From: a virus
Length of the DNA stretch: 23,922 nt
IMG/VR virus record: IMGVR_UViG_3300045999_004907
Location: 1-23,922 of that record
Direction: 5' to 3' (one strand)
Shown: positions 17,927 to 23,922 of the stretch, piece by piece
Layout: every line of letters begins with the position of its first letter
Numbering within the stretch: position 1 is the first letter of the stretch
The notes under the pieces: generated by a model
The model's database searches: none
What the model was told of the DNA's origin: nothing
Seen by the model: only the letters and a program-made list of their open reading frames with translations
Translations under genes and position numbers: made by a program

Positions 17927-20476
17927 ATGGCCACGAATATCGACAAGGCGCTGTTCCAGCAGCCCACGGGCATTGCGGCAGCCGCCGAAGGGCTGGACCC
18001 CATCGAGATTGAGATCGTAGACCCGGAAGCCGTGCGCATCGACATGGGCGACATGGAGCTCGAGATCGCCAAGGCCGAGCCTTCGGCCGATGACTTTGAC
18101 GCCAACTTGGCCGAGTACATGGCCGAGGGCGCGCTGACCACGGTGGCGGGGGACTTGTCCAGCGACATTGACAACGATCGCGGCAGCCGCAAAGACTGGG
18201 AGAAGGCCTACACCGAGGGCCTCAAGCTCTTGGGCCTGAACATGGAGGAGCGCACGGAGCCGTGGAACGGGGCCAGCGGGGTGTTTCACCCGATGATCAC
18301 CGAGGCTGTTGTCAGGTTCCAGTCAGAGACCATCACCGAGACGTTCCCGGCCGCTGGCCCGGTGCGCACCAAGATCGTGGGCAAGGAGACCTCCGAGAAG
18401 AAGGAGGCCGCGCAGCGCGTGGCAGCCGACATGAACTTCCAGCTCACGGAGGTGATGAAGGAGTTCCGCGCGGAGCACGAGCGCATGCTGTGGAGCCTCC
18501 CGGCCACCGGCTCGGCGTTCAAGAAGGTCTATTTTGACCCCAGCCTTGACCGTCAGGTGTCGGTCTTCATCCCGGCCGAGGACATCTTGCTGCCCTACGG
18601 CACCTCAGACATACAGTCGTGCTACCGCGTCACACACGTGATGCGCAAGACCAAGAACGAGATCATCAAACTGCAGCAGGCCGGGTTCTATGTGGACACC
18701 GATCTGGGTGACCCCGACAAGGCCATCGACGAGATCAACAAGGCCAAGGACAAGGAGACCGGGTTCAGCGATCTGAACGACGAGCGCTTCACGCTGTACG
18801 AGTGCCACGTGGACTTGGACCTCAAAGGGTTCGAGGACGAGGACGATGGCGAGCCCACCGGCATCGCGCTGCCGTACGTGGTGACCTTCATCCGGGGGAC
18901 CAACACAGTGCTGTCCGTGCGCCGCAACTGGCGCGAAGACGACCCGCTCAGGCTCAAGCGCCAGCACTTTGTGCACTACCAGTACATCCCCGGCTTTGGT
19001 GCGTATGGCTTTGGCCTGTTCCACCTGATCGGCGGGTTCGCCAAGTCGGCCACCAGTTTGATGCGTCAGTTGATCGACTCCGGCACGTTGTCCAACTTGC
19101 CCGGTGGCCTGAAGACTCGCGGCCTGCGCATCAAGGGAGATGACACTCCGATCGCCCCGGGCGAGTGGCGCGACGTGGACGTGGGCTCCGGTGCCATCCG
19201 CGACAACATCATGCCGCTGCCCTACAAGGAGCCGAGCCAAGTTCTCATGGCGCTGCTGGGCAACGTGGTCGAGGAAGGTCGCCGGTTCGCCGCGACAGCC
19301 GACATGAAGATCAGCGACATGGGTGCCAACGCACCCGTGGGCTCCACGCTGGCGCTGCTTGAGCGCCAGTTGAAAGTGATGACTGCCGTGCAGGCGCGTG
19401 TGCACTACGCCCTCAAGGAAGAGCTGCAGTTGTTGGCAGCCATCATCCGCGACTACACGGACGACGAGTACTCGTACGAGCCCGACGGCGAAGAGGGCCC
19501 GCGCGCCAAGGCGGCGGACTACCGACATGTCGACATCCTGCCAGTGTCGGACCCCAACGCGGCCACTTTGAGCCAGCGCGTGGTGCAGTACCAAGCGGTG
19601 ATCCAGATGGCCCAGATGGCACCGGACATCTACGACCTGCCCGCGCTGCACCGTGGCATGCTGGAGGTGTTGGGCATCAAGGAAGCCAACAAGCTCGTGC
19701 CGATCGAAGACGACATGAAGCCGGTGGACCCCGTGTCCGAGAACCAAGCCATCCTGCGCGGCAAGCCAGTCAAGGCCTTCTTGCACCAGAACCACGACGC
19801 CCACATGGCCGTGCACAACATGATGATGCAGGACCCCATGGTTGCGCAGGTGATTGGCCAGAACCCGCAGGCCCAGAAGATCATGGCGGAGATGCAGGCA
19901 CACATCTCCGAGCACTTGGGCTTCAAGATGCGCCAGCAGATCGAGGCTCAGTTGGGTATGCCCCTGCCACCCGAGGACGACAAGCTGCCACCGGAGATCG
20001 AGATCGCCCTGTCCGGCATGATGGCGCAGGCCGCGCAGCAGGTGGTGCAGCAAAGCCAAGCGCAGGCCCAGCAGGCGCAGGCCCAGCAGCAGATGCAGGA
20101 CCCCGTGTTGCAGATGCAGATGCAGGAGCTGCAGATCAAGCAGCAAGAAGTGCAGGTCAAGAGCCAAGTGGAGATGGCCAAGATGCAGTTGGCCCAGCAG
20201 GAGTTTCAACTCAAGCAGCAGCAGATGGCCATCAACGCAGCTGCGACCTCCGACAAGCAAGAGCTCGAGCAGGAGAAAGTCAGCGGCCAGTTGGAGCTGG
20301 AGTCCCTGCGCGTGGGTGCACAGATTCAGGAAAGCAAAGCCAAAGCCGACGCGGCCGAGCGCCAAGCAGGCCTGAAGATTGGCGTCGATGTCGCCAAGAG
20401 CCAAGCGGAGCAGCGACTGCGCGCCGCGCAGCTGCTGGCCCAGTCCCAAAAACCAACTGGAAAATCTGATCAATGA
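17927..20476 (+). CDS. Portal protein
   Basis: The 849-residue protein fits the large portal family of podoviruses and similar phages: an acidic N-terminus, then EPWNGASGVFHPMITEAVVR near residues 108-127, a VFIPAEDILLPYG segment, FVHYQYIPGFGAYGFGLFH near 347-365, and a core ending near 690. The 12-mer ring is where DNA enters. From about 698 to 770 is a Gln/Met/Glu-rich helical tail (QAQAQQAQAQQQMQ) likely to be a long coiled coil. It overlaps the next gene by ATGA. The start is preceded by a weak AAGAAAG. Confidence 0.88.
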   Translation: MATNIDKALFQQPTGIAAAAEGLDPIEIEIVDPEAVRIDMGDMELEIAKAEPSADDFDANLAEYMAEGALTTVAGDLSSDIDNDRGSRKDWEKAYTEGLKLLGLNMEERTEPWNGASGVFHPMITEAVVRFQSETITETFPAAGPVRTKIVGKETSEKKEAAQRVAADMNFQLTEVMKEFRAEHERMLWSLPATGSAFKKVYFDPSLDRQVSVFIPAEDILLPYGTSDIQSCYRVTHVMRKTKNEIIKLQQAGFYVDTDLGDPDKAIDEINKAKDKETGFSDLNDERFTLYECHVDLDLKGFEDEDDGEPTGIALPYVVTFIRGTNTVLSVRRNWREDDPLRLKRQHFVHYQYIPGFGAYGFGLFHLIGGFAKSATSLMRQLIDSGTLSNLPGGLKTRGLRIKGDDTPIAPGEWRDVDVGSGAIRDNIMPLPYKEPSQVLMALLGNVVEEGRRFAATADMKISDMGANAPVGSTLALLERQLKVMTAVQARVHYALKEELQLLAAIIRDYTDDEYSYEPDGEEGPRAKAADYRHVDILPVSDPNAATLSQRVVQYQAVIQMAQMAPDIYDLPALHRGMLEVLGIKEANKLVPIEDDMKPVDPVSENQAILRGKPVKAFLHQNHDAHMAVHNMMMQDPMVAQVIGQNPQAQKIMAEMQAHISEHLGFKMRQQIEAQLGMPLPPEDDKLPPEIEIALSGMMAQAAQQVVQQSQAQAQQAQAQQQMQDPVLQMQMQELQIKQQEVQVKSQVEMAKMQLAQQEFQLKQQQMAINAAATSDKQELEQEKVSGQLELESLRVGAQIQESKAKADAAERQAGLKIGVDVAKSQAEQRLRAAQLLAQSQKPTGKSDQ

Positions 20477-20667
20477 TCCAAGACTTCGCACGCGTATTGC
20501 GCGAGAAATTACGCACCGACATGAACAACTACGCCGATGACTTGGCCAGTGGTGCATGCCGCAACTTTGACGAATACCAAAAACTCTGCGGAATCATTCA
20601 GGGTCTTGCGACCGCAGAGCGTCATCTCCTAGACCTTGCAGAGAAAGTTGAGAAATCAGATGAGTGA
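20473..20667 (+). CDS. 64-residue conserved phage protein
   Basis: Starts at ATG 20473 overlapping the portal stop. Reads MIQDFARVLREKLRTDMNNY, then ASGACRNFDEYQKLCG and a C-terminal helix (ATAERHLLDLAEKVEKSDE). Small proteins with this order are found next to portal genes in related phages, as I recall, without known function. Two amphipathic helices and Cys29/Cys39 are notable. It overlaps the co-chaperonin gene by eight bases. Confidence 0.7.
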   Translation: MIQDFARVLREKLRTDMNNYADDLASGACRNFDEYQKLCGIIQGLATAERHLLDLAEKVEKSDE

Positions 20668-21094
20668 AATCATTCTGCCTCCGGGCATCACTTTGCCCAA
20701 ACACATCCAGCCAATTGACGCCCCAGACGAAGCGGCCAGCAGCGACGAAAAAGCGTCAGCACTGCCGGTTCCGACGGGCTACAAGCTGCTGTGCATTGTC
20801 CCCAACGTCGATGAAAAGATCGCTGGCACATCGCTCGACCTCGTTCGAGATGCCGCCACCCTGCGCGCCGAAGAACACGCCACAACCGTGTTGTTTGTTT
20901 TGCGTGTTGGCCCAGACGCGTACAAAGACCCTGCCAAGTTCCCGTCGGGAGCGTGGTGCAAAGAGGGCGACTTTGTGCTCGTGCGTACCTACACCGGTAC
21001 GCGTTTCAAGGTGTTTGGCAAGGAGTTCAGGATTCTGAACGACGACCAAATTGAATGTGTTGTGCAAGACCCTCGCGGCTACACCCGCGCATGA
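20660..21094 (+). CDS. GroES-like co-chaperonin
   Basis: The 144-residue protein starts at ATG 20660. Residues 1-38 are a Pro/Asp/Ser-rich lead. Residues 39-137 follow the GroES (Cpn10) fold: TGYKLLCIVPNVDEKIAGTS with the mobile loop position around 54-70, VLFVLRVGPDAYKDPAKFPS (the GV-x-VGP strand), then GAWCKEGDFVLVRTYTGTRF and RILNDDQIECVV, which matches the end of GroES-type proteins. Phage T4 gp31 is the known precedent: it replaces host GroES to fold the capsid protein. Here it sits before scaffold and capsid genes, so the same role is inferred. The loop lacks a clear IVL motif. Confidence 0.75.
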   Translation: MSEIILPPGITLPKHIQPIDAPDEAASSDEKASALPVPTGYKLLCIVPNVDEKIAGTSLDLVRDAATLRAEEHATTVLFVLRVGPDAYKDPAKFPSGAWCKEGDFVLVRTYTGTRFKVFGKEFRILNDDQIECVVQDPRGYTRA

Positions 21095-21104
21095 AGGAGT
21101 AAAA

Positions 21105-22046
21105 ATGGCTGAGTCCTACAAGTTCCCCGACGAGGTCGATGAGACCAACGTCGAGGTAGTCACAGACACCGACGTCGAGATTGAGATCGTCGACGACACC
21201 CCTGAGCGGGACCGTGGCCGCAAGCCGCTGGACCGCGAAGTGGCCGACCCCACTGACGAGGAGATCGAAAACTACTCCGACAACGTCAAGAAGCGCATCA
21301 AGGACCTGACCCACGCACGCCACGATGAGCGCCGGGCCAAGGAGTCGCTCTTGCGCGAGAAGCAGGAGCTGGAGCGCCTTGCACAGCACATGATGGCGGA
21401 GAACAACAAGCTCAAGCAGTACGTGAACAACGGCTCCGAGCACTACGCCGCCTCTGTCAAACACATTGCAGACAACGAAGTCGACAAGGCCAAGCGCGCT
21501 TTGAAAGAAGCCAACGAGTCCTTTGACACAGAAGCCATGATCGCTGCGCAAGAAGCGTTGATGGACGCCAAGATGCGTGCGGAAGCTGCAAAAAATTTCC
21601 GTCACACCCCTTTACAGGTGGACGAACCTGCGGTACAAACGTATCAACAGCAAGACGCTGCACCTCAAGTCGACGAAAAGACTCTGCGCTGGCAGGCAAA
21701 AAACCAGTGGTTTGGGGCGTCAGGTTTTGAAGAACACACCAGCTTCGCACTAGGGCTGCACCAAAAGCTAGTGAACACGGGGCTTGATCCCCGCTCTGAC
21801 GAATACTTCGAGCGAATCGACGCTCGCATGAAGTCGACATTCCCGGACGTGTTCGGAAATGAAGACCGGCCGAAGACCGGCGATGGCTCCCGACGACCTG
21901 CTTCTGTCGTGGCCCCAGCGACCCGTTCGACTGGAGCCCGAAAAGTCCAGCTAACACCGACGCAAGTTGCGCTGGCAAAAAAGTACGGACTGACCCCGCA
22001 GCAATACGCTGCTGAAGTAGCAAAACTGGAGAAATCGAATGGCTGA
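21105..22046 (+). CDS. Scaffold protein (candidate)
   Basis: ATG 21105 has AAGGAG six bases upstream. The 313-residue protein is very acidic at the N-terminus (VEVVTDTDVEIEIVDDTPE), has a charged coiled coil at about 55-170 (KESLLREKQELERLAQH) and ends with a short helix pair (LTPTQVALAKKYGLTPQQYA), the order usual in scaffold proteins that guide capsid assembly and leave later. The position before the capsid gene agrees. There is no sequence-specific family mark, so this rests on shape and place. It overlaps the next gene by eight bases. Confidence 0.7.
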   Translation: MAESYKFPDEVDETNVEVVTDTDVEIEIVDDTPERDRGRKPLDREVADPTDEEIENYSDNVKKRIKDLTHARHDERRAKESLLREKQELERLAQHMMAENNKLKQYVNNGSEHYAASVKHIADNEVDKAKRALKEANESFDTEAMIAAQEALMDAKMRAEAAKNFRHTPLQVDEPAVQTYQQQDAAPQVDEKTLRWQAKNQWFGASGFEEHTSFALGLHQKLVNTGLDPRSDEYFERIDARMKSTFPDVFGNEDRPKTGDGSRRPASVVAPATRSTGARKVQLTPTQVALAKKYGLTPQQYAAEVAKLEKSNG

Positions 22047-22497
22047 AACACTCAACCGGAACCCCCGCGCCCTTGAGGCACGCGATAAAACTTCTCGGAT
22101 CGTTTACACACCTCCGAGCGCACTGCCCGATCCGACACCTGAGCCCGGTTACGTTTATCGCTGGATTGCGACACACGTGCTTGGCGAAGCCCAGAACACG
22201 AACGTGTCTACCAAGATGCGTGAAGGCTGGGAACCGGTGAAAGCAGTCGACCATCCTGAGCTCATGCTTGAAGGAAATGCAAAGACCGGAAACGTCGAAC
22301 TCGGTGGCCTCATGCTCTGCAAGATGCCGCGTGAACGCGCACAGGCCCGGGACGAGTATTACGCCAAACAAGCGCAGGCCCAGATGGAATCTGTCGACAA
22401 CAGCTTCATGCGAAACAACGACCCCCGCATGCCACTTTTCGCTGACCGCAAGTCAACGACCAGTCGCGGTGGCGGTTTTGGTTCTGGTTCAAAGTAA
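22039..22497 (+). CDS. Unrecognised 152-residue head-region protein
   Basis: Starts at ATG 22039, GAG upstream in the scaffold gene. Residues 37-90 look structured (PGYVYRWIATHVLGEAQ, KMREGWEPVKAVDHPEL); the C-terminal third is polar with a basic, Gly/Ser-rich end (RGGGFGSGSK). Its place between scaffold and capsid genes suggests a head or assembly role. Similar small proteins occur in environmental phages, from memory, with no known function. Confidence 0.65.
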   Translation: MAETLNRNPRALEARDKTSRIVYTPPSALPDPTPEPGYVYRWIATHVLGEAQNTNVSTKMREGWEPVKAVDHPELMLEGNAKTGNVELGGLMLCKMPRERAQARDEYYAKQAQAQMESVDNSFMRNNDPRMPLFADRKSTTSRGGGFGSGSK

Positions 22498-22511
22498 CAA
22501 GGAGTCCTTAA

Positions 22512-23114
22512 ATGGCAACAACCGCTTCTCCCTACGGGCTGCGCCCCGTAAATCGCGTTGATGGCATGCCTTATGCTGGTGCAACTCAGACTTTTCTGAT
22601 TGACCCCGCTGGCGAAGCCACCAACCTCTTCTATGGCCAAGTCGTCATCATTGGCGCTGACGGCTATTTGGCCCTGTCTACCGCCACTGGCGCTGACATC
22701 ACCACCAACAACCTTGGCGGCAACGGTATTGGCGCAATCGGCGTGTTCGTCGGCTGCGAGTACTTCAACGCCCAAGGCCAGTTGATCTTCAGCCAGTTCT
22801 ACCCCTCCGGCACAACCGGCGTGGTGTCGGCCAAGGTCATCACTGACCCCAACGTCGTGTTCCAAGCACAGTTGGACGGCTCCGGCGCACAGACCGTGTT
22901 GGGCACCAACACCTTCTTTGCCGCTGCGCAGAGCACCAGCACTGGTTCTACCCAGACTGGCGTGTCGAACAGCGCATTGGATGCCACTGTGGTGACCACC
23001 GCTGCAGCCTTCCGTATCGTGGGCTTTGCGTCCACTCCCGGCGATGCGTTCACTGATGTGTTGGTTAAGTTCAACCCCAGTGCACACTCGTACCTGAACA
23101 ACGTCGGCCTGTAA
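22512..23114 (+). CDS. Head decoration or accessory capsid protein (candidate)
   Basis: ATG 22512 has AAGGAG eight bases upstream. The 200-residue protein is almost all strand and turn: Gly/Ala/Thr/Ser-rich with repeated hydrophobic strands (GQVVIIGADGYLALS, IGAIGVFVGCEYF). The Ser/Thr/Ala-rich composition with few charges is common among head decoration proteins and fibres. The place right before the major capsid gene favours decoration or stabilising protein. The call is by composition and position only. Confidence 0.55.
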   Translation: MATTASPYGLRPVNRVDGMPYAGATQTFLIDPAGEATNLFYGQVVIIGADGYLALSTATGADITTNNLGGNGIGAIGVFVGCEYFNAQGQLIFSQFYPSGTTGVVSAKVITDPNVVFQAQLDGSGAQTVLGTNTFFAAAQSTSTGSTQTGVSNSALDATVVTTAAAFRIVGFASTPGDAFTDVLVKFNPSAHSYLNNVGL

Positions 23115-23127
23115 GGAGTAACTCACC

Positions 23128-23922
23128 ATGGCAATTTCACGCGCACAACTGCTCAAAGAGCTGCTCCCCGGCCTGAACGCCTTGTTCGGTTTGGAGTACA
23201 AACGCTACGGCGAAGAGCACAAAGAACTGTACGAAACAGAGAAATCTGAGCGTTCGTTCGAAGAAGAAACCAAGCTGTCCGGCTTTGGTGCTGCACCTGT
23301 CAAGAACGAAGGCTCCGCCATCGCTTACGACAACGCGCAAGAAGCCTTCACTGCTCGCTACACCCACGAAACCATCGCTCTGGGCTTCTCCATCACTGAA
23401 GAAGCTGTGGAAGACAACCTGTACGACAGCTTGTCCGCCCGCTACACCAAGGCACTGGCCCGTGGCATGGCCTACACCAAGCAGGTCAAAGCTGCGTCCG
23501 TGTTGAACACTGGCTTCTCCGGTGCTGCCCCCGGCGGCGACGGCGTCTCCTTGTTCGGCAACAACAGCTCCGGCACTCGCGTTGGCCACCCACTCGTGGG
23601 CGGCGGCGTGAACTACAACAGCCCAACAACTGGTGTGGACTTGAACGAGACGTCGCTGGAAAACGCAACGATCCAGATCGCTGCTTGGACGGACGAGCGT
23701 CAACTGCTGATTGCAGCCAAGCCAGTCAAGCTGGTGATCCCTCCATCACTGATGTTCGTTGCCAAGCGCTTGCTGGACACCGAACTGCGTGTGGGCACTG
23801 CCGACAACGACATCAACGCGTTGAAGCAGATGGGCACCATCTCCGGTGGCTACACCGTCAACCACTTCTTGACCGACAACAACGCTTGGTTCCTGACCAC
23901 AGACGTTCCAAACGGCCTGCTC
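23128..23922 (+). CDS. Major capsid protein, 3' end beyond the window
   Basis: ATG 23128 has AAGGAG nine bases upstream. The 265 codons seen are open to the last base. The N-terminus (MAISRAQLLKELLPGLNALF) is a helix as in HK97-fold capsids, and the segment with FTARYTHETIALGFSITEEA and YTKALARGMAYTKQVKAASV is typical of capsid proteins of the phage Mu gpT-like and related groups. The strand ending VKLVIPPSLMFVAKRLLDTE also fits. The fold is inferred. It is the structural shell of the head. Confidence 0.8.
   Translation, partial: MAISRAQLLKELLPGLNALFGLEYKRYGEEHKELYETEKSERSFEEETKLSGFGAAPVKNEGSAIAYDNAQEAFTARYTHETIALGFSITEEAVEDNLYDSLSARYTKALARGMAYTKQVKAASVLNTGFSGAAPGGDGVSLFGNNSSGTRVGHPLVGGGVNYNSPTTGVDLNETSLENATIQIAAWTDERQLLIAAKPVKLVIPPSLMFVAKRLLDTELRVGTADNDINALKQMGTISGGYTVNHFLTDNNAWFLTTDVPNGLL

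Noticed and set aside
18605-20557. A 650-codon open frame on the minus strand across the portal gene
   Set aside because: It is antisense to a strongly supported portal gene, is Leu/His/Gly-rich with no domain, and arises from GC-rich third positions.
1-23922. tRNA, rRNA, insertion sequences and integrase
   Set aside because: None seen on either strand by eye. A covariance-model search would be needed to exclude a tRNA.

Overview
This window looks like about 24 kb of a tailed double-stranded DNA phage, probably infecting a GC-rich Gram-negative bacterium. A betaproteobacterium of the Comamonadaceae kind is my guess, based only on the base composition and on TTPPA-type proteins that I associate with that group. 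The layout is phage-like. About 15.4 kb of small, tightly packed, leftward genes faces about 8 kb of rightward head genes, with a control region at about 15427-15800 between them. I see no integrase, repressor, tRNA, rRNA, insertion sequence or CRISPR array. DNA polymerase, primase and helicase are also absent and probably lie left of base 1. Tail and lysis genes probably lie right of the end.

Rightward arm (15800-23922): candidate small terminase subunit, large terminase subunit, portal protein with a long Gln-rich tail, a 64-residue protein, a GroES-like co-chaperonin, a candidate scaffold, a 152-residue protein, a possible head decoration protein, and the major capsid protein, which is cut by the window end. 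These genes package DNA and build the head.

Leftward arm. From 15426 to 9127 lie mostly unrecognised small proteins. Among them are a zinc-finger-like protein (13381-14250) beside a 395-base noncoding region that resembles a replication origin, and a series of short proteins joined by ATGA start/stop overlaps. From 8976 to 3768 lies a coupled operon: a MoxR-type AAA+ ATPase, two small proteins, a zincin-like metallopeptidase/von Willebrand A protein, three small proteins, a DUF3150-like coiled-coil protein and two more. From 3755 to 1 lie a winged-helix-like protein with a Lys/Ala/Pro-rich linker, miniproteins of 30, 36 and 51 residues, two related TTPPA-module proteins, a DUF3310-like protein, a VRR-NUC nuclease and a truncated gene.

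Three sequence systems are not explained by the genes. (1) Eight perfect GTGAGAC-N5/6-GTCTCAC palindromes and one decayed copy lie only between 9.0 and 15.34 kb, both between and inside genes. (2) Seven TGTCCA/TGGACA hexamers lie in 283 bases around an 85% A+T stretch at 14441-14480. (3) The early control region has an extended -10 promoter under an inverted repeat, a hairpin at the predicted 5' end of the leftward RNA, and a T-rich terminator after the first gene. Functions of most small leftward genes are unknown, and I have left them so.
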